64,000 nt of DNA from the NCBI GenBank assembly GCA_003388505.1, contig QQVO01000005.1, positions 62,001 through 126,000 of the forward strand. Direction: 5' to 3'. Below are positions 55,314 through 64,000 of this stretch, piece after piece. The position numbers were made by a program, and so were the translations under genes. This stretch comes from Planctomycetota bacterium (GTDB taxonomy: Bacteria > Planctomycetota > Planctomycetia > Planctomycetales > Planctomycetaceae). The notes beneath the pieces were generated by a model. The model was given only the letters and a program-made list of their open reading frames with translations, was not told the origin of the DNA and searched no databases. The first letter of the stretch is position 1. Every line of letters starts with the position of its first letter.

Positions 55314-55340
55314 GGGACTGGCGAAACGCCAGTGGTGCCC
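55314..55340. repeat. dispersed palindrome, CACTGGCG family
   Basis: ACTGGCG, AAA, CGCCAGT followed by GGTGCCC matches the arm sequence of the 121-bp element near 38.2 kb in part. It lies just after the giant gene's stop and may help end its transcript. Confidence 0.55.
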
Positions 55341-55499
55341 GGCGCAAGGATTGCTTGGTGAATTCGCGCAGTCCATTCGATGTATTTCCCTTATCTTCCT
55401 GAGGTTCTCTGTCGTTACTGCGGGATGTATTCTCAAGGCAGATTGTCGAGAGATAACCAAGTTCGGCCGCACACCGCACCTGAAGCAGATACCGCTGTC

Positions 55500-55925
55500 A
55501 TGACAATGGTCACGTCGCCAAACTCCCCTCTCAGTTTCGCTCATTTGCGTATCGCACGGCCAACAGATCGCCTGGAAGCGCTGCTTGAGTTTTACTCCAA
55601 AACGCTGACATTCAGCGTCCTTGGTCGTTTCCAGGATCACGACGGATTTGACGGCATCATGCTGGGACACAAGCGTGCCGGCTATCATCTTGAATTTACG
55701 ACGAGGCGCGGTCACGTAGCGGGCCGCGCGCCGAGTCAAGAACACCTACTTGTGTTTTATTTGCCCGATGCGTCAGAATGGCGTGAGACGGTTGAACAAA
55801 TTGAGTCAACCGGTTTGACGCCCGTTCCGTCCTTCAACCCTTATTGGGACAGACATGGAAAAACGTACGAAGATCCCGACGGATATCGGATCGTCATCTA
55901 CAACGGTCAATGGCCCTCGGACTAA
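55500..55925 (+). CDS. VOC-family (glyoxalase/bleomycin-resistance fold) protein
   Basis: The 141-residue protein has the paired beta-alpha-beta-beta-beta units of the VOC fold: FAHLRIARPTDRLEALLEFY starts unit one and PYWDRHGKTYEDPDGYRIVIYN ends unit two. Candidate metal ligands are His near the start (AHLRI), His/Glu in HLEFTT and Glu/Asp near the end. Substrate is unknown. Two ATGs two codons apart are possible starts. Base composition is clearly less GC-rich than the flanking genes, consistent with acquisition. Confidence 0.85.
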   Translation: MTMVTSPNSPLSFAHLRIARPTDRLEALLEFYSKTLTFSVLGRFQDHDGFDGIMLGHKRAGYHLEFTTRRGHVAGRAPSQEHLLVFYLPDASEWRETVEQIESTGLTPVPSFNPYWDRHGKTYEDPDGYRIVIYNGQWPSD

Positions 55926-55994
55926 CTGTCCTTCGATCCTGGAGAAAAGGACTTGCCGTCGGGCCGCTGTCAAGACAACACGCAGGATTTAACC

Positions 55995-56564
55995 ATGACC
56001 ACAACAAGTACCGAAGTTGAGAGCAAGCGCGTAAACGGCATAACCCTTCAGGTGTTGCAGGAAACGGTAAACGCCATCAAAAACGACCCAGAACTTGGCG
56101 CTTGCAAGTTCCGCGCTGCGAACAAATGGGTCGATGCAAACCACAACTGTACCACCGTAACCGGGTTTTACGGCGCCAAACAGGAAATCGACCACAAGCA
56201 AAAGTTTGAACTGCACGCGGACGAGCCCCCGATCCTTGCGGGTCAAGATGACGGCGCAAATCCAGTTGAGCATTTGCTGCATGCCTTGGCGAGCTGCGTC
56301 ACAACGAGCATGGTGGCCCACGCGGCTGTCCGCGGGATCAAGATCGAGGAATTGGAGTCCGAACTTGAAGGCGATATCGACCTTCGGGGGTTCCTCGGAC
56401 TGTCGAGCGACGTGCCCAAGGGCTTCACGAATATTCGTGTAAAGTTCAAGGTGAAAACCGATGAAGGGAACCTTGCGAAACTAAAATCGCTGGCGTCTTT
56501 CTCCCCGGTTTATAATACGCTGAGCAACGGCGTTAGAGTCGATATCGACGTCGAACCTAAGTAG
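55995..56564 (+). CDS. OsmC-family protein
   Basis: The 189-residue protein fits the OsmC/Ohr fold: a beta-rich N-terminus, then DGANPVEHLLHALASCVTTSMVAHAA, which holds the peroxidatic Cys, and a C-terminal half with FSPVYNTLSNGV. OsmC/Ohr usually has a second Cys in a CPV motif; here it reads SPV, as in the YhfA-like subgroup, so classic organic hydroperoxide reductase activity is uncertain. GC content is low, near one half in sampled lines. An attC-like site begins 18 bp after the stop. Confidence 0.88.
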   Translation: MTTTSTEVESKRVNGITLQVLQETVNAIKNDPELGACKFRAANKWVDANHNCTTVTGFYGAKQEIDHKQKFELHADEPPILAGQDDGANPVEHLLHALASCVTTSMVAHAAVRGIKIEELESELEGDIDLRGFLGLSSDVPKGFTNIRVKFKVKTDEGNLAKLKSLASFSPVYNTLSNGVRVDIDVEPK

Positions 56565-56581
56565 AGTTTTGGCAGAAAGCG

Positions 56582-56708
56582 GCCGAACAAAACGGTGAAC
56601 CGGAGCGGCTACGTGTCCGGCGATTCAACGCTTGAACTGTTGGAAAGGATTTCGTTGATTCGGGCGTCTTCCTGTTGGTCCGCCGCCCGGTTACCTTTGG
56701 CGTTATCG
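56582..56708 (+). repeat. attC-like integron recombination site 1
   Basis: The element starts with GCCGAAC (R''-like), a 5-bp spacer and GGTGAACCGG (L''). It ends with CCGGTTACC (L'), a 6-bp spacer and GTTATCG (R'-like, with the GTT core). L'' and L' pair perfectly except for one extra G (56597), the extrahelical base typical of attC. The stem continues as GCGGC/GCCGC with A56604 bulged on the same side. Only AAC/GTT of the R boxes pair, so R' is atypical. Confidence 0.6.
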
Positions 56709-56873
56709 AATCGGTGCTGAAATCCGTCGTGGCCAGGCCGTATCCGGCCGTCGCGTCGTTCGGCGTCCAAAGCGGCAACCAGTGGCCGCAAACACGACGG
56801 ATCGACCTCCTCCTGGGCGCTTGACGACGGACCGATTGCGTCTGAGATGTGAAGCCTGATTACGGTATCGTCT

Positions 56874-57344
56874 ATGGAAACCGTTTACCTGGAAACCACA
56901 TTCATCAGTTATTTGGTCGCTCTCCCCAGTCGAGATGTCATCGTAGCTGCACACCAGCAAATGACTCGCGATTGGTGGGACACTCGCCGCAACCATTTCC
57001 AATGCAGCGTTTCTCAAGTGGTCATCGACGAAGCGTCGGCCGGCGACCCTGACGAAATTCAAAAACGGCTCCAAGTCGTTCAGGAGTTGCCTGTGCTCGA
57101 AGTGACTAAGTCTGCCGAATCGTTGGCGCAAGCCATTATTGCTTCCGGTGTCATTCCCCCGCGCGCCGTGCGCGATGCAGCACACGTCGCCGTTGCCGCC
57201 GTCCATGGCATCGATTACCTCTTGACCTGGAACTGTCGACACTTGGCAAATGCCCAGATCATGCGAAAAATCAAGGAGGTGTGTGACCAGTTATCGGAAC
57301 GCATGCCCGTAATCTGCACTCCGGAAGAATTGATGGGGAATTGA
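56874..57344 (+). CDS. PIN-domain toxin (VapC-like)
   Basis: The 156-residue protein starts METVYLETTFISYLV, where the usual first Asp of VapC is Glu (YLET). Other acidic residues are IDEASAG and PRAVRDAAHVAVAAVHGIDYLLTWN, giving a plausible PIN-domain metal site with Glu, Asp and Asp. Such toxins cleave RNA. The partner antitoxin gene starts 1 bp after the stop, in toxin-first order. The pair is framed by two attC-like sites. Confidence 0.82.
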   Translation: METVYLETTFISYLVALPSRDVIVAAHQQMTRDWWDTRRNHFQCSVSQVVIDEASAGDPDEIQKRLQVVQELPVLEVTKSAESLAQAIIASGVIPPRAVRDAAHVAVAAVHGIDYLLTWNCRHLANAQIMRKIKEVCDQLSERMPVICTPEELMGN

Positions 57345-57345
57345 A

Positions 57346-57537
57346 ATGAAACGGGAAGATCCGATCGTTGCGGAAGTCCGGCGGACACGCGAAGAACTTT
57401 CGGCGCAGTTTGACTTTGACGTGGCGGCAATTTTCTCCGATCTTCGGACCCGTCAGATCAGCGCTGGCGACCGACTGGTACGATTGTCTCGCGATCAAAA
57501 GGCCGAACCAATCGATGAACCGGACCACGCTCGCTGA
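57346..57537 (+). CDS. small antitoxin of the PIN toxin
   Basis: The 63-residue protein MKREDPIVAEVRRTREELSA... is of the short type that commonly follows PIN toxins (DPIV..VR..R......F..D...IF.DLR). Its first half is helical, and the C-terminus is charged and probably wraps the toxin. Its end overlaps the second attC-like site, as often seen in integron cassettes. Confidence 0.75.
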   Translation: MKREDPIVAEVRRTREELSAQFDFDVAAIFSDLRTRQISAGDRLVRLSRDQKAEPIDEPDHAR

Positions 57538-57631
57538 TTCGTTTTTCAGCGTCGTTCGCTGCGGTGATGTTGTTCGGCTCTTCAAGGTCGGCACTGTTGG
57601 CCCGCCCGCTGGGTGATCCCGGTCGTTACGA
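57502..57631 (+). repeat. attC-like integron recombination site 2
   Basis: The left end GCCGAAC, 5-bp spacer and GATGAACCGG matches site 1 (the pattern GGCCGAAC-N-AA-N-CG-N-TGAACCGGA holds in both). The right end is TGGGTGATC, a 6-bp spacer and GTTACGA. L''/L' pairing is weaker (two mismatches, one wobble), but one pair is changed on both sides (G-C in site 1, A-T here). The extra G is in the same place. Confidence 0.5.
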
Positions 57632-57698
57632 CTCGTTCACCTGACCTCGTCCCCAACTGTGTGGCTCGTGTCGCCGGGCGAATGTGCGTGTCTGCTCA

Positions 57699-57759
57699 CC
57701 CCGCCCCGCGCAAATTCCAGGCCGATGATGACGCCTGCAAAAAGCGCCTGTCCCGCGAG
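57699..57759 (+). pseudogene. decayed copy of the giant gene's 3' end (copy B)
   Basis: In the matching frame it reads FQADDDACKKRLSREPSG against FQADEEAFKKRLSRETKK in the intact gene, and then diverges. No start or stop of its own makes sense. It marks a duplication of the giant gene's tail, now separated from the original by the cassette block. Confidence 0.7.
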
Positions 57760-58009
57760 CCGAGCGGCGTCAGCCCGCGGATGCGTCCGTCCAGTCCCGC
57801 CCAAGTCCGCGAACATCCGCCAAACCCGCGTCATCCGCGGTCCATTCCACTCCCCGCTCGCGTCCATCGGCAGATTCCGCCGGTGACTTTAAGGCGACTG
57901 CACCCCGCAACGTTTGCCCAGCCGGACCACGCTGGCAAGACGCTCATCGAATCGGCGTCCGACTGGGAATGCCGCCGAACCGATTTTTCCCCGGTCGCTG
58001 CTCCGGCCG

Positions 58010-60277
58010 ATGAGTGATTCACCGCAATATCATTCTGGGTGCGCGCTGATGATCTCAAATTTCTACCGTCGTTATTCCCGCCCGCTGCTGATCCTGCTGA
58101 TGGTCAGCTTTCCATACCTCTACTGGAAGGCCCACTCGGAGCGGTCGAACAACAACGTCGAAACCTGGTTGCCGGAAGAGACGCAGGTCCGGCAGAATTA
58201 CGAGCAGTTCAAGCAGGACTTCGGCATCGAAGAAGTCGTGCTGCTCGGGCTGCGAACCGGCTCTGCGGATGAAGCCCTTGTTGAAGCGCTCGCAGCCCGG
58301 TTCGAGTCTCTGGACGGCGTCCGCGAATGCCTCACCGCGTCCCGCGTGACGGAGCGGATGCAGGAACTGGGCGTCGAAAAGTCGGAAGCCGAGCGGCGCG
58401 TCACCGGCCTGCTGCGGAGCGACCAGGGCCACCTGACCGGACTCGTGATGCTGATGAGCCAGGAAGGGGCCGCCCAGCGCGGCAAAACGGTGCGGGAAAT
58501 CCGTGAGACGCTCGATTACTGCCTGCTGGAACGTCCCGAGATCGCCCTCACCGGCTCTCCCGTGCTGGTCACCGAACTCGACCGCCTCGGCGCGCCCGAA
58601 TCGACGACCAAGTTCTTCGGCATCTCGCTGATCATCTGCCTGCTGCTGCTCAAGTACGCCATCGGCCACTGGAAGCTCTGTTTCTCGCTGCTGGGAGTCA
58701 CCGTCTGGACCATCTGCTGTACCAAGGCGATGGTCCTCATCTGCGGGGGCGAGATGAACTTCATCATGGGCGCCCTGTCGATCATGGTGATGATCTTCAC
58801 GCTGACGATCGCGATCCATGTCGTCGATTACTACACCGAGGCCCGCGACGCCGGCGCCGCCGATCCGCTGCGGGTCGCGATCCGGGAGTCGATCAAACCG
58901 ACGCTCCTCTCCACGCTGACGACGCTGATCGGCCTCCTCTCACTCAACGTCAGTAACATCCTGCCGGTGAGGCAGTTCGCCTACGCCGCGGCGCTCGGCG
59001 CGGTCATTGCGACGATCGTGGGACTCGGAGTCACCCCCGCGTTGATCAGCATGTGGCCGGACCGCACGTCCTCGAAGGATCGCAAGCTCGTCGACTTCGG
59101 CCGCTGGGGCGACTGGGTCAGCCTCCGCCGATTCAGACTGCTCGGCGGCGCCCTGCTGCTGGTTGTCGGGGCGGGTTTCGGGCTCATGCGCCTCGCGCCG
59201 CACATCAATCCCGTCGACTTCCTGCCCGAAGGCAACCCCGTCGCGGCTGATCTGCGGACCGTCGACGAGCAGTTGACCAGCATCGGCTCCGTCGAAGCGG
59301 TGGTCGACTTCGGCCTCACCGATCGACCCTTCGTCGACCGCATGCTCGAAGTCAAGCGGATCCAGGAAAAGATCGATGCGCACCCGGTGGTGCGTCATTC
59401 GTTCTCGGCGGCCAGCATGTTCCCCGATCAACTGCCAGACGGCCCGCTCGCCGCTGCCCGGCTCTTCGACCGCGCCTCCCGGCTCAGCGGAACGAACAAC
59501 TACATCGCCCAAGACGAACGGCTGTGGCGGATTTCGGTCCGCGTCAGCAGCGGCTGGAAAGCGAATGAAGCCTACGACGCGCTGAAAACGCTCCTCGCCG
59601 ACGAGCCGGTGACCCTGACCGGTGTCTCTCCGCTGATTGCCGACGCCCAGGAAGAGATCTTCACCAGCTACTGGAAGAGCCTCACCGTCGCGCTGACGAC
59701 GATTACACTGGTGATGATCCTCTCACTCCGCTCGCTGACGGCCGGGCTGATCGCCATGACGCCGAACGTCGTGCCGATCTGGCTCGTCTTCGGCGGCGTC
59801 GGATTCATGGGGATGCCGGTCGACATCGGCATGATGATGACCGGCAGCATCGCGCTCGGCATCTCGGTAGACCACACGTTCCACTTCCTGGTCAAGTACC
59901 AGGAAGAATATCGCGCGGGCGCATCGACGACGGACGCCTCGCGGGCCGCCCTGCTCCACACAGGCAAGCCGCTGGTCGAATCGACCATTATCAGCAGTTG
60001 CGCCATGCTGGCCCTCTGCCTGAGCAGCTTCGTCCCGACGGCGCGGTTCGGATGGCTGATGGCTTCGCTGATGATGATTTCGGTGATCGGCGAACTGATC
60101 CTGCTCCCGGCGCTCCTCTCACTCCGGCCGGCCCGCAGGCAAGCCAGGAACTCCGGCGACGACGCTCCCGCGCCCGGCCTCCGGGCCGGAACCCGCTTTG
60201 AACCGGCTCATCACGCGGCCGACGCCCCGCACGCTGCCGGCCGCGAGTCCCACACCCCGCGCCGCCCGCTGGTGTAG
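58010..60277 (+). CDS. RND/MMPL-family transporter
   Basis: The 755-residue protein has one transmembrane helix near the N-terminus, then a periplasmic loop. A cluster of helices follows around FFGISLIICLLLLKYAIGHWKLCFSLLGV and IMGALSIMVMIFTLTIAIHVVDYYTE, and the whole pattern is repeated in the second half (GIMMMTGS-like MMMTGSIALGISVDHTFHFLVKYQEEY). These are the two MMPL-type halves with acidic residues in the membrane for proton coupling. It probably exports lipids or hydrophobic molecules. A start 13 codons downstream (MISNFYRRYS) is equally plausible. Confidence 0.85.
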   Translation: MSDSPQYHSGCALMISNFYRRYSRPLLILLMVSFPYLYWKAHSERSNNNVETWLPEETQVRQNYEQFKQDFGIEEVVLLGLRTGSADEALVEALAARFESLDGVRECLTASRVTERMQELGVEKSEAERRVTGLLRSDQGHLTGLVMLMSQEGAAQRGKTVREIRETLDYCLLERPEIALTGSPVLVTELDRLGAPESTTKFFGISLIICLLLLKYAIGHWKLCFSLLGVTVWTICCTKAMVLICGGEMNFIMGALSIMVMIFTLTIAIHVVDYYTEARDAGAADPLRVAIRESIKPTLLSTLTTLIGLLSLNVSNILPVRQFAYAAALGAVIATIVGLGVTPALISMWPDRTSSKDRKLVDFGRWGDWVSLRRFRLLGGALLLVVGAGFGLMRLAPHINPVDFLPEGNPVAADLRTVDEQLTSIGSVEAVVDFGLTDRPFVDRMLEVKRIQEKIDAHPVVRHSFSAASMFPDQLPDGPLAAARLFDRASRLSGTNNYIAQDERLWRISVRVSSGWKANEAYDALKTLLADEPVTLTGVSPLIADAQEEIFTSYWKSLTVALTTITLVMILSLRSLTAGLIAMTPNVVPIWLVFGGVGFMGMPVDIGMMMTGSIALGISVDHTFHFLVKYQEEYRAGASTTDASRAALLHTGKPLVESTIISSCAMLALCLSSFVPTARFGWLMASLMMISVIGELILLPALLSLRPARRQARNSGDDAPAPGLRAGTRFEPAHHAADAPHAAGRESHTPRRPLV

Positions 60278-60386
60278 CGTTGCGTCTCTTGACGCTTTCG
60301 ACGCGCGAGTCGACGATAGCTGTCGTTGACGACCATCCTCCCTCTCGCGGGTGCGATCCGTGGCGACTGCGCGGCAGATTTACTCG

Positions 60387-60929
60387 ATGCTGGGAAATGA
60401 GACACTCTGGGATGTCGCCCGGCGGTGTCACGCCGCGTTGCGGAATGCGGAGATCCCGTACGCGATCGCGGGCGGCGTGGCGATCTGTTTGCACGGTTAC
60501 CAGCGCAACACCGTCGACCTCGACCTGATCGTGCGGTCGGAAGATGAAGCCGCGATCCGCGAGGCGCTGCTCGAAGCCGGTTTCGAGTGGTCGGATTCGC
60601 ATCGGGAGTTCCGCAGCTCCGATGGAATCCCGGTTCAGTTTCTGATCGCCGGGTCGCGGACCGGCCGGGGGGCCGAAGCAAAATTCGCCGATCCGTCCGC
60701 CGCGAACAGCATCACCGTTCGCGAAGACCTGCCCGTGCTCACGCTCGAACGGCTCATCGAAGCCAAGATTGCCTGCGGGGCAGGCGATCCCCGCCGGACT
60801 CACAAGGACTTCGCGGACGTTGTGGAACTGATCGCCATTCATAATCTCGACAGTTCCTTCGCCCGCCACCTGCACAAGTCCGTCCGCGAAACGTACTGGG
60901 AACTGGTAAAGAACGCCCGCGCGGGCTGA
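60387..60929 (+). CDS. nucleotidyltransferase-fold protein
   Basis: The roughly 180-residue protein contains [28 protein letters not shown], the GG...DxD pattern of the minimal or AbiEii-like nucleotidyltransferase superfamily. [29 protein letters not shown] follows, as in that family. No dedicated partner (HEPN or AbiEi antitoxin) gene is adjacent, so a toxin-antitoxin role is not supported. The start is uncertain: a GTG 12 codons upstream is in frame. Confidence 0.75.
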   Translation: MLGNETLWDVARRCHAALRNAEIPYAIAGGVAICLHGYQRNTVDLDLIVRSEDEAAIREALLEAGFEWSDSHREFRSSDGIPVQFLIAGSRTGRGAEAKFADPSAANSITVREDLPVLTLERLIEAKIACGAGDPRRTHKDFADVVELIAIHNLDSSFARHLHKSVRETYWELVKNARAG

Positions 60930-60963
60930 AACATCGACCGCAGGACCGACGGAGACAGTCTGC

Positions 60964-62460
60964 ATGCCGAAATCGATTCTCGCTCTCGATCAGGGGACGA
61001 CCTCCAGCCGCGCCATTGTCTTCGGTCGCGACGGTCGGCCGGTCGCGTCCGCACAGGAGGAATTTCCGCAGATCTATCCTGCGCCGGGGCATGTCGAACA
61101 CGACCCGGAAGCGATCTGGGACACGCAACTGGCAACAGCGCGAGAAGCGATCAAAGCGGCGGGGTCAGAGCCCGGCGACATCGCGGCGATCGGAGTCACC
61201 AATCAGCGGGAGACGGCCGTTCTGTGGGAACGCGACACCGGCCGCCCCGTCGCGAATGCGATCGTCTGGCAAAGCCGGGTCACCTCCCCCATCTGCGACC
61301 GGCTGAAGCAGGACGGGCACGAAGCGACTTTCCGCGAAAAGACAGGTCTGGTCGTCGACGCCTATTTCTCCGGCACCAAGATCAAACACCTGCTCGATAC
61401 GACGTCCGGATTGCGCGAGCGGGCCGAGCGCGGCGAAGTCCTCTTCGGAACGATCGACTCATTCCTGATCTGGCGGCTGACCGGCGGGAAGGTCCACGTC
61501 ACCGACTACAGCAATGCCAGCCGGACGCTGATCTACAACATCCATACGCTCGACTGGGACGACGAACTGCTGGGCATCCTGGACATCCCGCGCGCCATGC
61601 TGCCGGAGGTCCGCGCCTCCAGCGAGGTTTATGGAGAGACCGATCCGTCGCTGCTGGGGGAAGCCGTCCCGATCGCCGGCATCGCGGGAGATCAGCAAGC
61701 GGCCACATTCGGGCAGGCCTGCTTTAGCCCGGGCGACGCGAAGAACACCTACGGCACGGGCTGCTTTCTGCTGATGAATACCGGCGAAGAGCCGGTGACG
61801 TCGAACAACGGCCTGCTCACCACCATCGGCTGGGGACTCAACGGCAAGGTCACCTACTGCCTGGAGGGTGCGATCTTTATCGCGGGGGCCGTCGTCCAGT
61901 GGCTCCGCGACGGGCTGGGCATCATTGACTCTTCGTCCGAAGTGGAAGCACTCGCGTCGGAGGTGGAGTCGACCGACGGCGTCTACCTGGTTCCGGCCTT
62001 CGTCGGACTCGGCGCTCCGTACTGGGACTCCGACGCCCGAGGAACAATCGTCGGACTGACGCGCGGAACCACGAAGGCCCATCTCGCCAGAGCCGCGCTC
62101 GAATCAATGGCGTACCAGACGCGCGACGTGCTCGACGTCATGCAGAAAGAAAGCGGAATCGATCTCGCGATGCTGAAAGTCGACGGAGGCGCGAGCGCGA
62201 ACGACCTCCTGATGCAGTTTCAGTCCGATCTGCTCGGCGTACCGGTGCAGCGGCCGGTCGTGCCTGAGACCACGGCGCTCGGCGCCGCCTACCTTGCGGG
62301 TCTCGCCGTCGGGTACTGGGAAAACCAGTCCGACGTCACCGCGAACTGGGCGCTCGACCGGGAGTTCACCCCGGCTGCGCCGCGCGATGAGACCGATCAG
62401 CTCTACACCGGATGGAAGAACGCCGTCGCCCGTTCGCGGGGTAGTCTCACAGCGGGCTGA
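60964..62460 (+). CDS. glpK: glycerol kinase
   Basis: The 498-residue FGGY kinase begins [20 protein letters not shown]. It has [17 protein letters not shown], the substrate-loop [38 protein letters not shown] and the C-terminal [18 protein letters not shown]. It makes glycerol 3-phosphate from glycerol and ATP. No glpF or glpD is adjacent. It lies 34 bp after the nucleotidyltransferase-like gene, probably by chance. Confidence 0.96.
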   Translation: MPKSILALDQGTTSSRAIVFGRDGRPVASAQEEFPQIYPAPGHVEHDPEAIWDTQLATAREAIKAAGSEPGDIAAIGVTNQRETAVLWERDTGRPVANAIVWQSRVTSPICDRLKQDGHEATFREKTGLVVDAYFSGTKIKHLLDTTSGLRERAERGEVLFGTIDSFLIWRLTGGKVHVTDYSNASRTLIYNIHTLDWDDELLGILDIPRAMLPEVRASSEVYGETDPSLLGEAVPIAGIAGDQQAATFGQACFSPGDAKNTYGTGCFLLMNTGEEPVTSNNGLLTTIGWGLNGKVTYCLEGAIFIAGAVVQWLRDGLGIIDSSSEVEALASEVESTDGVYLVPAFVGLGAPYWDSDARGTIVGLTRGTTKAHLARAALESMAYQTRDVLDVMQKESGIDLAMLKVDGGASANDLLMQFQSDLLGVPVQRPVVPETTALGAAYLAGLAVGYWENQSDVTANWALDREFTPAAPRDETDQLYTGWKNAVARSRGSLTAG

Positions 62461-62468
62461 TTCGAGCC

Positions 62469-63956
62469 CTACTCTTCAAATCCCGCCGGCAGCGGCGGAC
62501 TGCGCTTCCATGCCGCAGCTTCGTCGCTGTCGGGAAGCGCCCACTGCACGCGGACCTGAAACGTGCGGGACGACCCGCCCGGCGCTCCCGGCAGCACCTT
62601 GGCAGCGACTTTGCCCGGCAGCGAGACCGTCTTTCCGATCCCCACGTCGTCGACAACCCAATCCGTATAAACGCCCGATCCCGATACGACGGCGACATGA
62701 AACGTCAGCGGACGGATCGGAGACGCGTTCTTCAGCGACCCCTCCACCAGCAGCCGCCCGGACGCGACGTCGTTGACCGCTTTCATCTTCACTTCAGACA
62801 ACGCCTGCTCTGTCAGACTGATTCCCGGCGGCGGCGAGTCGGGCGCCTTCACCTTCTGACGCTTCAATCCCGATTTCAGAACCCGCGGGAAGTCGGCGGC
62901 CAACTCGCCGACGGTGACGCCGAACGCGTCTTCAAACCGCTCCGTTCGCTCATCGGACGAGAGTTCCTGCAACGGCTCGCGCGCGGCAAGTTCCTGAACG
63001 TACTTCTCGTAGGCGTCGGTGTGCTGCGTCACGAGCATCCAGTGCAGGCACCACGCTTCGATATAAGCCTCCCCGGCGAGGATGTCCCCCCGGAAGGCGT
63101 TGTCATTGGAAACGACGTCCACCCAGGAGACGTCGTCGTTCGGGATGCTTTTGGCCAGCAGCGCGTACAGCGAGTTGATCTTCGCAGGATGCACGTCGAC
63201 GCGGTCGCCGTCGGCTTCGAAACCGGTCGCGATCCCCTCGTCGAACCATGCCGGAATCGGCGCGAAGCGCTGCAGCACGCGGTTGTACATCAACTGGTGA
63301 ATCGCCTCGTGCAGCGGTACCTGAAACGTCCGGCACTCCTCCATCCGGATCGCGAGCCAGTTGGTCGTCTTCGCATAGAAACCGGCGATGTTGCCGGCCG
63401 ACATCCCCACGCCGCCGGTCGTTTCCACCGTGTACTCGTTGAAGTCGGCGTCCGATTCGAAGATCACCAGCACCAGCGGATGCTCCGGTTCCCGCAGCGG
63501 AAAATGGGTGTCCTTGGCGAACCGTTCAAACACACGCTCCACGTTCTGCATAAACCGTCCCGCCTTCTGCAGAAAGCCCCGCACGCGAGACTCCGACCGC
63601 CGATCGAGCGGACCGGCCAGCACCAGGCACACCACGTATGGCTTCTGCTGGTGAGTGCGAACCCGCTCCGCCCCGAACTGCACCTCCAGCACGCCCACCA
63701 TCTCGTCGGCTGATATCGGCTCCGGTCCTTTGGCAGCCTCTCGGTCGATCACGTTGCCTTCAGGCACGAGCACCCATTGCCCGTCGGCCGTCTCCAGGGC
63801 GAACGTCTCCTGGCCGGAGCCCCGCAACCGGGCCTCAACGGTCTGCTCTTCCCCTTCCTGATCGATGTAGGTGAACGTGTCAGCCGCGACCGGCCGGCCG
63901 AACCCGGCAAACAGGAACGCAGCCGTCACGACCAGAGACAAGTTTCGGATCGACAT
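62469..63956 (-). CDS. secreted DUF1570 (gluzincin-like) protein
   Basis: The 495-residue protein has a signal peptide (LSLVVTAAFLFAGFGRPVAA) and a short SHD1-like N-terminal domain (FTYIDQEGEEQTVEARLRG). The DUF1570 domain carries VPLHEAIHQLMYN, an HExxH zinc motif, followed by the FDEGIATGFEAD glutamate. A C-terminal beta domain closes it. It is a likely zinc-dependent peptidase of the periplasm or surface; activity has not been shown for the family to my knowledge. It converges with glpK with 8 bp between. Confidence 0.85.
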   Translation of the reverse strand: MSIRNLSLVVTAAFLFAGFGRPVAADTFTYIDQEGEEQTVEARLRGSGQETFALETADGQWVLVPEGNVIDREAAKGPEPISADEMVGVLEVQFGAERVRTHQQKPYVVCLVLAGPLDRRSESRVRGFLQKAGRFMQNVERVFERFAKDTHFPLREPEHPLVLVIFESDADFNEYTVETTGGVGMSAGNIAGFYAKTTNWLAIRMEECRTFQVPLHEAIHQLMYNRVLQRFAPIPAWFDEGIATGFEADGDRVDVHPAKINSLYALLAKSIPNDDVSWVDVVSNDNAFRGDILAGEAYIEAWCLHWMLVTQHTDAYEKYVQELAAREPLQELSSDERTERFEDAFGVTVGELAADFPRVLKSGLKRQKVKAPDSPPPGISLTEQALSEVKMKAVNDVASGRLLVEGSLKNASPIRPLTFHVAVVSGSGVYTDWVVDDVGIGKTVSLPGKVAAKVLPGAPGGSSRTFQVRVQWALPDSDEAAAWKRSPPLPAGFEE

Positions 63957-64000
63957 GCAAAGCCCTTACGAATCGAGAACTCGACGGGAGAGGCGATGGC

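Noticed and set aside
55461-55467. GTTCGGC upstream of the VOC gene as a third attC end
   Set aside because: No matching left end or L''/L' pair could be found within about 150 bp upstream, so there is no support for a third site.
60387-62460. nucleotidyltransferase-like gene plus glpK as a toxin-antitoxin or functional pair
   Set aside because: No HEPN or AbiEi partner is present and glpK is a housekeeping kinase; adjacency alone is not evidence.

Overview
The window looks like a piece of a planctomycete chromosome (order Planctomycetales or close kin). The evidence is the high GC content, the long antisense shadow frames, two Tat-exported DUF1501 proteins, a DUF1570 peptidase-like protein, two Ser/Thr kinases with unusual extra domains, PQQ and cytochrome c fusion enzymes, a secreted Cys/Pro repeat protein and a huge acidic low-complexity membrane protein. 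No rRNA, tRNA, CRISPR array, IS transposase or integrase is visible.

Layout. 1-9.4 kb: N-terminal part of a Ser/Thr kinase, hisB, a dimethylformamidase-like protein, two tandem sulfotransferases, a plsC-like acyltransferase, a tiny CsrA-like protein, manA and a DUF6933 protein. 9.6-15.4 kb: an all-plus chaperone locus (TPR-like protein, J-like protein without HPD, GrpE-like protein, Hsp70, small zinc-ribbon protein). 15.6-20.1 kb: a DNA methyltransferase fused to a GIY-YIG-like domain, then a redoxin-cytochrome c-copper monooxygenase-like fusion coupled to a TetR regulator, with a palindromic operator candidate upstream. 20.3-29.5 kb: DUF1501, a membrane-anchored unknown, a minus-strand purC/HAD-like/FabZ-like run, a secreted unknown, an M20 deacylase and a ClpP-like protein. 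29.7-34.3 kb: a YkgJ-type cysteine-cluster protein, a kinase fused to a UrtA-like urea-binding domain, and an SDR. 34.5-46.9 kb: a two-domain esterase, DUF1501, a PQQ sugar dehydrogenase with three haem c motifs next to an AraD1/GguC-like protein, a secreted unknown, a cysteine desulfurase-like enzyme and LutB. 47.3-55.3 kb: the Cys-rich secreted protein, a membrane protein, a B12-binding radical SAM enzyme and the 1313-residue acidic protein.

55.3-57.8 kb is different: it is visibly poorer in GC and carries VOC, OsmC and a PIN toxin/antitoxin pair. Two related elements there have the layout of integron attC sites. A second, decayed copy of the 3' end of the preceding gene lies on the far side. 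I read this as a small integron-type cassette cluster without an integrase (CALIN), with the toxin-antitoxin pair as a complete cassette. 58.0-64.0 kb: an RND/MMPL transporter, a nucleotidyltransferase-like protein, glpK and a DUF1570 protein.

Intergenic DNA holds several families of dispersed palindromes. One is a 121-bp element built from nested inverted repeats. Functions come from motif and family recognition by eye; no database search was possible.
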